Below, in pieces: positions 10,074-21,200 of a stretch of DNA of 64,000 nucleotides. The stretch's first letter is position 1. Each line of letters opens with the position of its first letter. Under the pieces are notes generated by a model, which did no database searches, was not told the origin of the DNA, and saw nothing but the letters and a program-made list of their open reading frames with translations. The position numbers were made by a program, and so were the translations under genes. Source of the DNA: Colocasia esculenta (lineage: Eukaryota; Streptophyta; Magnoliopsida; Alismatales; Araceae); NCBI GenBank assembly GCA_014218235.1, contig CM024756.1:68640015-68704014 (forward strand), written 5' to 3'.

Positions 10074-11809
10074 AGCAGAGCGATGCTTTCTGTACTGACT
10101 AGTAGTGTTTCTGAGGTTCTAGCTTGCTCTTGTGTGCCTTGGTTGGCCGACGGCCCTCTTAAGGATCCGTGCGTGCCTCGTGCTTGCTGGGCTTGTTGTA
10201 GGTTACAAGCAGTGGTTCGGTGTGGTTTTTGTTGTGCTTGCCCCGCATGTTCGCCCGGTGCTTGGCACTTGACGGCTTGTCCCGTTCAGAGGTTGTCTCC
10301 ATTTTCTGGGACGCCCATCCCCTTGAGCCCGTTGAGGGAGTACTCCAGGCTATGGGCATGCTCGAGTCTACGGCCTAGTTGGCAGACTTTGGAGTGGAGG
10401 GGAAAATGAGGTTTGGACAGCGATGCCGAGTCGTTTGTAGAGCTCTCTTGTCTAGGCGGGATGCCGAGGTCATTGAGGTGTTTTCTTTTTGGTGCGGCTC
10501 AGACAGTCCTTTGTCTCACTTCCTCTCTCTATGTTGGTTCTGGAGCCACGTAGTGGTACTAGGCGTGGGGCTACAGCTTGGCCAGGCTCAGTGGTGCGTG
10601 AATTCTTGTGGTGTTTCTGTGGCAACTCAGTCTCGCTCTTCTGGGGAGGTTAGAGGCAGAAGCCAAGTTGGCGAGCAGAGGGAGTGGCAGGTGTGTCCTC
10701 CTCTTGACTACCAGTGGCAATGGCTTGGTTGTTGTTGTTGTGACATCGTTTCCTCATGAAGTTTTCAAGTGTTATCCATTTCACTAGCTTGCACGGCGGT
10801 TCTAGCTCGGCTGTGCCTAGTTTCCATAGACATTGTTGGTTTGGCCTCGATGGTCTGTGTTTCTGGTGGTTTTCGCTTCGGTGTCCTCTCAGTTCCGTAG
10901 TCCCATTCTTGGGTGTCAGTCTGTGGTGGCACCGGAGGTGTGGTTTCCCGACCTCGAGGTTTTGTCCGGGATCCCCGGTGGTTTTGTTTATGGGCCTTCG
11001 ACCTTGTGGAGGTCTGAGGTGGCCGTGCTTGTGGTGAGACATCCTTCTCACATGGTTGCTTCGTGGTCTCCGTGAGACCCCTATCTCGGCGGGTGTGTCA
11101 AGACTTGTTTCCATGTTGTGTCTGACTCCGTTGGTTTCTGCGGGAGTCATGTGTGTGTCACCCCTAGGTTGGTGGTCATGGCGTTGCATTGTTTTGTTCC
11201 GTTTCTTAGTAGTACCCTACTGTAGGTGTTCCTCGATTTACAGTTTTCTTGTGTAGTTTCCTATTTGTAGAGTTTTTGCTGCTTTGGCTAGTGAGGGACT
11301 GGTAATCCTATTAGGCCTTGTTCGTCGCGGGAGCTCGATGTCGGACGGGTTGCGGAGACGGCTGTGGCGCCATGTGCTGTCAGCAGCAGTGAGAGCGAGT
11401 GTTGTGATCTCTTGTACCTGAGTGAGTTGAGAGTTGCCCTTTGCAAATTCTTGGGGTATGCCCCATAAGGACTGGATCTTTCTTCTCATACCTGTGCTTT
11501 TATTTGGGACATATTGTACATACTTTTGTATATTGTATATCTTATTATAGTTATTTAATTTAGTACATATCTCACTAGACTATTCATCTAACCCTTTCGG
11601 GTCTATAGATCCGTGGGTGGCGGCGTGAATTTCAGGTCCCTGGCGGAAGTCCGGGAGGTCGGTCGTTACATTGGCTCTCCTCAATTAAACACTTTAGTGA
11701 TTTTCCTATTTTTCTGGATTTTATAGATTTTTTAGAGATTTTTATGGTGTGTTATTGGGGGTCTTACTGAATATTTGATTCGTTACGGGTCACATGGTCA
11801 CGTTTCATA

Positions 11810-12260
11810 CATCGATCTATTAGGGATAAATCGATTAAACATTGATTGTTAGGTTAATCGATTGGGTTCACTGATTGGTGCATTCACATCGGGTCATGCT
11901 GTCGCGTATTCATATACCAATTGGTGGAGACAATCAATTGGGCTTATATAGATTTCTAATATACGCATTGGTTCCCTATGTTGCATTTTCATGCAATCAA
12001 TTATATTGCTGAGAAAGAATCGATTGGGCTGGCATCGATTGCTTAACAATTATTCACGACAGTATAGGTCGTCGTGTTTCGCTGTTCCTATTGATGCTTG
12101 TTTCAATTGATTGATACTCAGTCAATTGGCAAACATCGATTGTTGAACACTTATTCACGATGTATCTTGACGTCATGTTTCTATGTTCCCATTGGTGATT
12201 GTTCTGATTGAAGCTGGTATCGATTGAAGACATGAATATCGATTGCTATGATACACGACG
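11810..12260. repeat. ATCGAT / CAATTG word cluster
   Basis: More than a dozen ATCGATTG, AATCGATT and CCAATTGG words in pairs 15-19 bp apart (for example AATCGATT and ATCGATT at 12029-12050). The words are palindromic, so each pair is also an inverted repeat. Confidence 0.75.
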
Positions 12261-12329
12261 GGTCAAGTCGACGTGATTCTTGTTCTGATTCGTGATCTTA
12301 TTTTGATTGATGTTATCATAAAAGCCACT

Positions 12330-12740
12330 TGTCAAGTCGTCGCGATTAAGACTTTCTATATTCTATTTTTCAGCAATTTCCAAAATGGTTTCAGAAAGTG
12401 TTATTGCTAAATATAAATGCGTCCACTCAGGTCGACGCATTTTGACCTTCCTTTATTCATAAGATTGATTCTAGTAAAGCATCGATTCTTTCCAAAAGCA
12501 CGATAGGCCATGTTGTCGCGATTTAAAGTTTCTATTTATAAAATTGGACAAGACTCTGATTGATATTGGAAGTGTTCAGAAGTGCGACGACCCATGTGGT
12601 CGTGATTTATACCTGCTATGTTTCAACTGCTTTGAAGAAGAAAGAGCCAGTCAAAGAATGAAAGCTTTTAAGCATGACGGTTTGATCGGACGCATTTCAT
12701 AATCAAAGGCGACCACTGTGTCGGTCGCGATTCATATTTT
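12330..12740. repeat. GTCGC / GACGC word cluster just upstream of TATA
   Basis: Contains a perfect inverted repeat AAATGCGTC (12415-12423), loop of 10, GACGCATTT (12434-12442), plus GTCGCGATT words near 12340, 12515 and 12720. It ends a few bases before the TATA box at 12746. Confidence 0.75.
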
Positions 12741-12745
12741 ACCCC

Positions 12746-12754
12746 TATAAAAGG
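12746..12754 (+). promoter_or_regulatory. TATA box
   Basis: TATAAAAGG in CCCC-flanked context, the best TATA box in the window. Transcription would start near 12775-12785. Confidence 0.65.
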
Positions 12755-13377
12755 ACCCCCGTGGCCATATTTTTAGGGAGCGATCCAAGTCATAGAGGCA
12801 AAGCTTGCTGTCTTCAAGAGCCTTCAAACTCTGAGGTTTGAAGAGAAGAACTCCCTCAAGGTTGCTTGAAGTGTTCTTCAATTGGAGAGGCAGTGCTTGC
12901 CGGCTTCCAAGCGTCATCCGAGTGTGGAGGATGAGTCCTCCTCACCTTCAACCTTTGTTGTGCCTAGAGCTTCATCTGATTCTTCTTCTTCTTCCTTTTA
13001 CTTGCTTTCAATTCCTCTCTTTAGTGCATGCATCTCACACAATCACTATAGTTTTCTTCACTTCACACACTTCATTCAATTCATACCCATCTTCTTAGGG
13101 GTTTAAAAAACCACCACAAGGTGTGTTCAAGCCTATGCAAGTTTTCTTCCTATTTCTTTGAATTTCATGCTACACAACTTGTTCTAATCACTTCTTTCAC
13201 TTATTCATTTGTGTATTTTTGCAAGGTAACCAAGTTCTAATGTTTTCTTCGCCGGCCGTCCAGTTGGAGAAGTAAGAGTCAACCACCCCTTTAACTCTCG
13301 CGATCTTCGAGTGAGGTAAGTAACCCGTCCTTTGCTCTCTCCTTCGGTACCCTCGTGTATGTGGCAATCACACTCCA

Positions 13378-13820
13378 TGTATGACCCTCTTTATACCGGT
13401 ATGATTATGACCAATCCACGTCGGTACAAAGGATGCCATCACAGTCGGGCATTTACCCAACACTATGCAATAGGTTGAAATTGTACTGATAATAACAAAG
13501 AAATTACGGCGGAAATAAAATGTAACTCTTATTCCATCATCAATCACCATGATTCCACAGTCGATATAGCAAAAGTAAATAACAAATGTCCACATTATAC
13601 ATGTCCAATTGAAATACATTGTCCATAACATTGTTTACATACTATAAAAGAAAAGTAACTACGTAAAATCTCCACAAGGCAGCTATTCCTCATGCTCGGA
13701 GTCACACCTCACTAAGTCCTCCTCAAGTATGGGGACTCCTGCCTCACCTGTATGTCAAAGCAAGTATTAGTTTTTCAACAAGACCCATATAAGCCATCTA
13801 AGGTACATCCTTACACATAT
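13378..13820 (-). mobile_element. Outer family-D LTR, left piece (its 3' end)
   Basis: The plus strand starts TGTATGACCCTC; reversed, this is the LTR end GAGGGTCATACA, like GAGGGTCGTTACA of the solo LTR at 33923. Reversed 13680-13745 also matches the tail of the Gy-2 LTR (CGTACAGGTTTAGTAGGTGA region, 59047 on). The piece stops where Gy-1 inserted and resumes at 42967. CTCCA (13373-13377) would be its target site. Confidence 0.8.
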
Positions 13821-14228
13821 TGTAGCAACCTAGATTTTTTTTTAAAAATTAAAATTTATTAATATAAAAAGAAACTAATTAAATTCATTGGAAAATTAAA
13901 AAAACCCATTAAATGAAAGATAATGGGCTTTATTAAATTGACCGAATAGAAGTTAGTGGGCCAAAATAGGAATTTTAAATGACAAAATAATAGGAAAATA
14001 CCCTAAATTCGTAATGAATTATTGCTTAAATAGAAAAGAGGTGTTTTATGCATTTAATGGGAAGTTTGGTTGGAATTGGATTCCTAACCCTACCCAAATA
14101 GCTTGGCCACGAAATTACCTCTCTCCCTAACCCTTTTGGAAGGTTGCAAGCTTGGAAGGGTGAAAGAAACTAGGAAATTTGGAATAATTAGAAATTTGAG
14201 TCATAATAGGAAATAAAAAGGGGAGGAA

Positions 14229-14236
14229 TATAAAAA
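14229..14236 (+). promoter_or_regulatory. TATA box of Gy-1 LTR
   Basis: TATAAAAA followed by CTCTCTT; the 3' LTR has the same place mutated to ATATAGAAAC (40448). The leader downstream is conserved in both LTRs. Confidence 0.6.
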
Positions 14237-14924
14237 CTCTCTTAGAACCCTCATGGCCGGCCCTAACCTCATACCCAAGGCTTGCTGGACCAGGAGGGAA
14301 CCCAAGGAGAGGAGAATTCGTGGGAGAAGGCTTCATTAAAGCTTCAGCTCGAGTTCTTCACCTTCAAACCCTAGAAGAGAAAAATCATTAAGGTAGCATT
14401 CTCATGAGTATAAACCATGAAAATTTTCTATAGAATGTTTCATCCATCAGAATAAAAGCCCTTTGGTTTCATATTTTCCATCGAGCATATCTTTTGTTCT
14501 TGTTTTTTCATGTTCTGTACTTACATGACCCCGAACCCTCTTCATAAATCTGGTTCTCCATGAATCCAAACATCATGTCATGAAATTTTTAGAAGATTCT
14601 AGTGGATGTTAGGTTTCTTTTGCCCCTAAAAGCCCTAATTTCCATCCATCCTATGAGGCGAATTAATTCGTTGATCCCAACTCTACATTGTTCTATGTAT
14701 CATGAATACTCTTTATTAAACCATGCTGAAACTTTCGTTGCTTTTAGATTCTGATTTACTAGAAGTACCATGCATGTCTAGATCTATTTAGAACTGGTTT
14801 CGCTATTTTTAATGTACTGTACAATTTGTTCATAATTTTAGAACAACCCTATGTCAAAATCAGAATGTCTGGTCCACACTTCAATGCACTGTCCTTTCCC
14901 TGTCGGACTCTGTCGCAAAAACTA

Positions 14925-15075
14925 TGAACGCGTGGCCCAATAGGCCGCGTTCAAAGGTCTTGTCACGATAGCATACCCGTCGCGATTTGAACGCGACAGG
15001 TACCACCGTCGCAATCTGTGCACTTGTGCTGACCAACCTGTTGCAATCCTTGCAAGACCACGTCGTGATCTGTGA
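14925..15075. repeat. GTCGC word cluster in Gy-1 5' LTR
   Basis: Counterpart of 41154-41240 in the 3' LTR, with more C-to-T decay. It sits about 700-850 bp downstream of TATA. The CACTA element inserted just after it; its last words continue at 26156-26240. Confidence 0.8.
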
Positions 15076-15079
15076 GCCT

Positions 15080-15290
15080 CACTACAAGGGAATGCGGGTT
15101 TACCGATGATTTTTTCGACGGAAATGTTTCCGTCGGAAATCGTCGGTAGTTTGATAATAATCTGACGGACCTTCATTCGTCGGAAAACCCGTCGGTATTT
15201 CTGACAGAAAGATTTCCGTCTGAAAATACGTCGGCAATGCTGACGGATTATCCTACGGAACAAATTCTGTCGGAAAACCCACCATTTCCC
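15080..15290 (+). repeat. CACTA 5' terminal inverted repeat and subterminal repeats
   Basis: After the 19 bp terminal repeat come about ten copies, in both directions, of a CCGACGGAAAT-like word (for example TTTCCGTCGG at 15129-15138). Such repeats are the known TNPA-type binding sites at CACTA ends. Confidence 0.9.
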
Positions 15291-15318
15291 CCATTCAGCG
15301 TCCTTCCCACCCCCGCGC

Positions 15319-15349
15319 TCTCTCTCTCTCTCTCTCTCTCATCTCCTCT

Positions 15350-15400
<51 letters not shown>

Positions 15401-15452
15401 CCTCTCCCTCTCTCTCTCTCGTCTCTAGCGACTCTCTCTCTCTCTCGCATCT
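15319..15452 (+). repeat. (CT)n microsatellite
   Basis: About 130 bases of nearly pure CT, broken by CC and GTCTCTAGCGA interruptions. It directly follows the CACTA subterminal repeats. Confidence 0.97.
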
Positions 15453-15465
15453 TCGGCGTCTCTCT

Positions 15466-15771
15466 ATGTTTCACTCTCGTCTCTGGCGTCTCTCTCTGGT
15501 CGCTGCAACGTCTGCCGCTGTCGCCCCGAGCCCCCCGTCACCCCCATCGAGCGGCCCGCCGCGTACCGCTTCCGGCGCCTCTGGGATCACCGCCCTGTCG
15601 TCGCCTCTGGCACCCCGCCCTATCGCCCCGCCCTGCCGATATGTCTCCTCCCCCTGTGTCTATCCCCCCCTCCCCACTCTGTCCCGTGCTCCTCCCCTCC
15701 GTCACTGTCCCCCCCTCCCGTCCCCCACCGCCCCCCCCCCCCCCCTCCGTCCCGCGCTCCCCTCAAATTAG
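15466..15771 (+). other. GC-rich proline/serine-coding block in CACTA, origin unknown
   Basis: An open frame of about 100 codons from ATG at 15466, rich in Pro, Ser, Ala and Arg, with C-runs (15729-15745). It is far more GC-rich than the AT-rich DNA around it, and dense in CpG. It could be a first exon of the element's gene, a captured host fragment, or low-complexity DNA that happens to be open. No family motif seen. Confidence 0.35.
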
Positions 15772-17627
15772 ATAGGGTTGGACTGAACAAATCAAGGCTT
15801 CTATTTTGTACTAGAATTTTCATTTTGATACTGCTCACATGTTTTGTAGTCTGTTGTTGGAAGTAACACATTTTAAATATTTTTCTTTTGGCCCTTTCAA
15901 TGCAATAGACTGGCACTTAGGTGGACTCATTTCCAATTAGGCTGTTTTAATCGATTATTGTGTTCAATATTTTCACTTCTTGGACAGTCCTGCCACAGCC
16001 AGTAGTAGAACAGCTAATATATCAGAAACGTAGTCCTAGGTAGGTGGGAAATTGAAAAACATTAAACACCATTTCTTATGACCATGTTGCTTCTACTCAG
16101 AAAATCATCTTTGCTCTTAGAAGAGACATCTAGTCTGGCTTGTGACCTATTAACAGCATAATATAAACGGGTAAAATTCATATTGGTGCTAATGTAAAGA
16201 ACAAACTATGTCATTAAGCACTCCTTACCAACTCCATGCTTGGATCTCCAAGTATCTACTTATTGAATGGAACCCAAGTCTATTCCATTGAAATGGGCCA
16301 AGAGAAAAAAAATTCAAATTTGTTGCTTCTATGTGCCATTCATAATTTGTTTTACCATGATATATCCACACTTTTTTACTGAATACTAATTGTCTAAATT
16401 TTGTTTTATAATGATATATAGGCATGCTGATATAGGTTATCTTTAGCCTTTTGTTTGTCCTATGGTTTCCCCCCAACAAACCAGAAGTTTCACTTGTTAT
16501 AATGAGACCTGTTGAAAACTCCATGCTTTCATGCTTCACCTAGAAAACCAATTTCTAGAACAACCCTCTTAAATGCAGACCAAAACTAAACCTGAATGCC
16601 ATGAGGAATGCTTTCTTGTCCTTGTAAAAACTTTGGAATAGAAAACCAATTCTTTGCACTAAGTATTCAACTTCAGGCAGTTTTAGAGTGTGAAATTTAC
16701 CGAGTGGACTAAGTTTCTACTCCAATATTACTTTTCCATATTCCAAAGTTAGTTTTTCCAGTCCAGTATCGTGTTGCCTTATTCCTTGGATAGATTTTGG
16801 TTCTTGATGACCACCTTTTGGATTATGAATGTGCCTTTCAAGACACAACAACTGACCTTTTCCAAATAATGAACAGATTTGCATGCTTGTTTTCCTATAT
16901 TATAGAGATTATCCTACATGTGAATAGAGAATGTATGGCTTTGCTTGGTCCAACCTTTAGAGAATTGACTCTTTACATGTTCTCAGCAACTTGTTTTATC
17001 TCTATTGTCAGCAAAAAAAAATTTGGGTGGTGTATTATTTTTTCCAATATGTATGGTAGTATGACATGCAGTATTATCATTCTTCATTAATATCATGCTT
17101 TTAAGTTCTTATTTGCAGATATAACAAATCTCTTGACTTCTTTCATGTTGGTGCACATGAACAACATAAATAGTCGTAATCTTATCCAACTATTTATTTG
17201 CATCATTACTTTGGAGAATTAGTTAGCACCAGGAAATGGTTAGAAACTGTTGTAGTAATTATCTTTACGCGCTGTATGGAGTAATGGGATGAGGAATGAA
17301 ATGGTTCGCAGTTTTAATAAACTTGGTAAAGTCTGTGATGTTGTGCTCGTCAGAAATGGATTGCAGCATGTGTGTTTGCCGAAATTTAACTTTGAGCAGG
17401 AGGTGGAGTCTGATGTGGAGGAAGAGTCCCGGTATGATGAGGACGAATTCGAGGAGGATGACAAAGATGACCTGAATTAAAACATATCTTCAGCATCTGA
17501 TGATGAATATAGATAATAGACCCTACATTTTGTAAGAACATCGTGTTGTTGTTAATTATATGTATTTCAATAGCTACTTCCAAATTTGAGTGCTGATGAC
17601 ATGTTATATCTTTATTTATCTCAATAG
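15772..17627 (+). other. AT-rich intron-like stretch with one acidic-tail ORF
   Basis: Mostly AT-rich without recognisable coding. The exception is 17289-17480: 63 codons ending in a very acidic tail (EEESRYDEDEFEEDDKDD) before a stop at 17478-17480. It may be the last exon of an upstream gene, but I cannot name a family. A splice acceptor-like TCAATAG at 17621-17627 precedes the next exon. Confidence 0.3.
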
Positions 17628-18238
17628 AGATATGTACGTGGAGGACGGAGTCGAACAGTTTCCACGTCCGTAGGCCGAGGGTCCGCGTCCCCATCCCGAC
17701 AGGTATATGCGTGTGTACACACAAGAGTTTTTATATTATTGTTCATATTAAATTCATATTTTCTAACGTACATACAATTTTGCAGGACCTGCCTCCCCAT
17801 CCACGTCGGTCGTCCCGACGATAGGTATATGCATATTTATAACACAAACTCTACATATTATTGTTCATATTAAATTCACGAGATCTAACGTACATACAAT
17901 TATGAAGGGACTGCCTCCCCGTCCCCACTCCGATCGTCCCGATAGGTATAACGTATATGTAACACTAAACTCTATATTGTTCAATTTAAATTCATATTTT
18001 CTAATGTGTTATATAATTTTGCAGGGACCCCGCCTCCCCGTCGACTACATGATATGCCACCTTTCCCTTCTTCCTCACCACCAGGTACATGTATGTTTCC
18101 ATAGATTAGTAAGTTTTCTTTCTTCCAATTTATACAACCATAATGTACTTAATTGTTTCCAACAGAGGTGGAAAGCCAGCACCCGCAGCGTATGAGGAGG
18201 GGCCTCAGCTACCGGGACACAGCCATGTTGGATCCAGG
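17628..18238 (+). pseudogene. 5' exons of CACTA gene with tandemly repeated proline-rich mini-exon
   Basis: Five GT-AG bounded exons can be placed: 17628-17702 (25 codons, RYVRGGRSRT start), 17786-17824, 17908-17945, 18025-18084 and 18166-18238. Exons two to four and their introns form tandem units (17703-17824, 17825-17945, 17946-18084); each has an intron starting GTATA and an exon rich in CCTCCCC coding for Pro/Arg. The unit lengths 122, 121 and 139 show the exon was duplicated with its intron. Exon lengths of 39 and 38 do not keep one frame throughout, so the gene is decayed or alternatively spliced. It likely belongs to the Transposase_24-type gene further on, with the solo LTR sitting in the next intron. 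Confidence 0.55.
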
Positions 18239-18289
18239 GTAACTTGATCACTTCAAACTTACTGTATTTGTTATTTATTTTATACATTT

Positions 18290-21200
18290 TGTAGCACCCC
18301 GGAAATTTTAATTCAAAGTAAATGGAAATAAATAATTTCCATAATATCGGAAGTATTTAAAACATACGTATCATTATCGTATGTGCTAAAACACATCGGA
18401 AAATTCCGTAAAAATTATAAATCAACCTTAAATATTATTATTAAATGTTTCACAAAGAAATTTGTGCCAAGAAAAATCAGATTATCCAAGTTTAAAGTGT
18501 TTGCGACTTATTACCGTATTTCATGAATAAGTCGGAAAATCATTATCACACATATTGAATGAGTTAGAAAATTAAATAAAAATCATAAATGGACTTCAAA
18601 TAATATCCTATATGACCCATTAGAAATTTGGTTCAATAAAAATCATTTGGGCTAGGTTTAAGAGTTATTGCGACCGATTATCTAAATAAGGAAACAAGTC
18701 GGAAAACTGTTAACACGGAAATATGACGCAATCAAAAATTAAATAAAAGTCTTGGGGAGACTTCCAACATTATATATTGATGACCCATTATCATAATCAG
18801 GCCAATGGACAACATTTGGCCCAAAAATCAAATGAAGCTAGAAAATACATAGAAATTCGTAACCATAAATAAGCTGAAATTAAAAAGAGGCAATTAGAGT
18901 TGAATTGGGATGCAATCATGCATTCATGGCAACCCAAATTCGTGCCTAACTATGGGGTAGGTTTCCTAATGCCTCACACACTCAAAGGGAGGAGGAATCA
19001 TCAAAAAATAGGAACCAAACATGCCAATCCCGAAATCCTCTTTTTCCTAGTTATAATAGGACTCCTAAACACCATGGTTACTTAAATACTCTTCACCCAA
19101 ACCCTAGGAACGAATTTAGAACATGCTAGGTTGTGTGGAGGAGCTCTTGGTGGCTGAGGAGCTGTGGAACGACCACAAGAAACCGTTCTTCCTTCCCCTT
19201 CTCATTCTGTCTGCTGCGACCTGCACAACCCTCTCTTGAAGACGACCATAGGTAGTTTTCTCAGGCCAACCTTAACATATCCTATAACAATGTGTAAACA
19301 TCAAGTTAGCTTTCATTTCCCACTGGTTTCATCGAATTTCATTTAGTAGATCTTGATTTATAAGCGTTTTGCAAAAGTCGCGCACTGTCAGGCTTTTCCG
19401 GTTATTAATATGTTTGACGTGATTCAAGACCGAATTAGAGTAAAATCTTAACATGGAAGTTATTCGCGTATGTGTCAGATCATCTTAATGTTGAACGTTT
19501 TGTCTAAATCTCATTAGTTAGAGAGTTATGAAGCCCATAAGAGTCATGCATAATACGGTGTTTTCGGGTTTGCAGTTAGCCTTAGGTTATTCCTGTTTTT
19601 CTTGCGATTTAAGACCGAAGTAGGTCAAGACTCCAACATGAAAGTTCTTTTATTAGTCATTAGGGTCATCTTTCATGTTAAAGGTTTTGTGTAAATGTCA
19701 TTAGTTTGAGAGTTATAAACTTCTTAATAGAGTCATGCATGATACTGCGTTTTTCTGGTTGCATTTAACTTTAAGTTCTTCATGTTTTTTCACAAGGGCA
19801 AAGACCGAATTAGGTAAAACCCCCAACATCAAAGTTCTTCCAATAGATGTCCTCGACATTTTCTATGTTGAAAGTTTTGTCTAAAGGTCAGCATATAGAG
19901 AGGTATAGGCGTTTCATGAATATCGCTCCTGTGTCAAAACATGGTAAGTCTGAACCAAGAGCATGTCAGATCCCAGTCGGACTCAGGCGCAGATCCTGTG
20001 AATGCGACGGCTCGATGTGTCGCCTTCCGAGGTCTCGTCGCGACAGCCCGACATGTCGCGACCTGATTGCGACAAGACCGTTGTCGCGATCATGCTGCCT
20101 GAATCGGACCGCCCCAGTCGCGTTCTTCACAACTACCTGTCGCCTTCTAGCCATCTCTTCGCGGCCCTTGACCTGTCGCATCTGACATCCTGTCGCCTTC
20201 CTTATAACCCCTGTACCTCTCAGGATTTTACCTGAAACCATGTGTTTTCCTGCATAGTTTTCGCATATACCCAAGATCTGTTTAAATATGATATTTACTG
20301 TGTAAGTTGCATGTCTTGGGTCTAATCCTTACATGATTGTTGTTTAATGGCTTAAAAGCGATTAACCCATTTAAAAAGCTTTAATTACATGAATGCTATT
20401 CTAAGTGCTCCTTAAATATTATGATCCATTCGTGCTACTTGTGATTTAATCTTCCTACTGTTCTTCCACGTTTAAATGATAATGGTTATCATAAAATCTT
20501 GCAAACCATGATGAGTTAAAGTGCATAGTTTATTCCATGTTATATGTCAAGTGTTTCCTGCGAGTTTGAGACCGATGGTTTTGAATTGAGACACGCGTAC
20601 CGCACTACACACTAGCACTATTAGGTAGCCCCTCTTGGGAAATTGGAAACTCTCTACCGTCATTCCGAATCGGTAGACTAGCGACCTTTTCACCAAGGCC
20701 TCCGTAAATCTCCTCTGACCATGGATTCCCACATGGCCGACGAGTTGGTTGTACCATTGAAGTTCCCTGGAGATAGCGTGCACTTCCTTTCTCTTCTTGA
20801 TCTCGTGAGTGTGACTTACAAACTAGACTAAAGCCATTAATGTAAAGATTGAACGAAAGTATATTGTACCGTTATGCTGCCGAATTTATCTCTTGACCAT
20901 TGTTCTCATGAAATCATGTTCAATTTAATTATTACTTCTTCTCATCATCATCATGAACATGACATTACACATGCTTACTTATTGAAACTCTCATTGGCCA
21001 TTATAAATGACTGTGGGTATCTACATTTAAAAATTAAGTGAGATGCTGACAGGGCACAGCGTGTGTCCAAGGGCTCCAATCTAGCCCCAATGACGGCGAG
21101 TCATAGATATACTGTTAACCATGGGTATAATGATTACTGGCGTTGCATCTGCGCTGGGAAAATCGTGCGTGCGTGTTGAATGATAGATACATAACCACAT

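Larger units (their letters stand above)
9330..11669 (+). mobile_element. LTR related to that of Gy-A, plus strand; 5' end unresolved
   Basis: The 3' end is clear: GGTCGGTCGTTACA at 11669. The region shares with the Gy-A LTR the 12-mer GGGGTATGCCCC (11453-11464), followed by AT-rich transcript-end sequence, and a GTCGC cluster (9668-9830). It is GT-rich on the plus strand, so long frames appear on both strands (for example 179 codons on minus at 10650-11189) without any family motif. I found no TGTAACG start, so the 5' boundary is set at the neighbouring LTR and may be wrong. Probably a truncated or solo LTR. Confidence 0.55.
11670..13377 (+). mobile_element. LTR-like region with strong TATA box, unassigned
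   Basis: No coding gene seen. The 5' part (11810-12260) is a cluster of ATCGAT/CAATTG words; 12330-12740 is a GTCGC/GACGC cluster; a good TATA box lies at 12746-12754; then a leader-like, CT-rich stretch runs to 13377, where the minus-strand family-D LTR begins. Words upstream of TATA plus leader is what the confirmed LTRs show, so I read it as a piece of another LTR. It could also be a promoter and 5' UTR of a host gene, but no exon follows before the next insertion. Confidence 0.45.

Noticed and set aside
10650..11189. Minus-strand open frame of 179 codons
   Set aside because: It lies in a GT-rich LTR, has overlapping frames on the other strand, low-complexity composition and no motif. It is best explained by base bias.
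9606..11675. TTGGCT on both sides as target duplication of the LTR ending at 11669
   Set aside because: The left copy is followed by TGTGGGCGG, which does not mirror the GGTCGTTACA end, and six bases is not the usual gypsy duplication. Probably chance.
12838..13106. Host gene exon after the TATA box at 12746
   Set aside because: Two frames of 74-86 codons exist but are Ser/Phe/Leu-rich without a motif, and the setting (word clusters, TATA, leader) matches an LTR.
16797..17090. Open frame of 97 codons in the CACTA element
   Set aside because: AT-rich, Cys/Phe/Ile-rich by composition, no motif and no good splice context.
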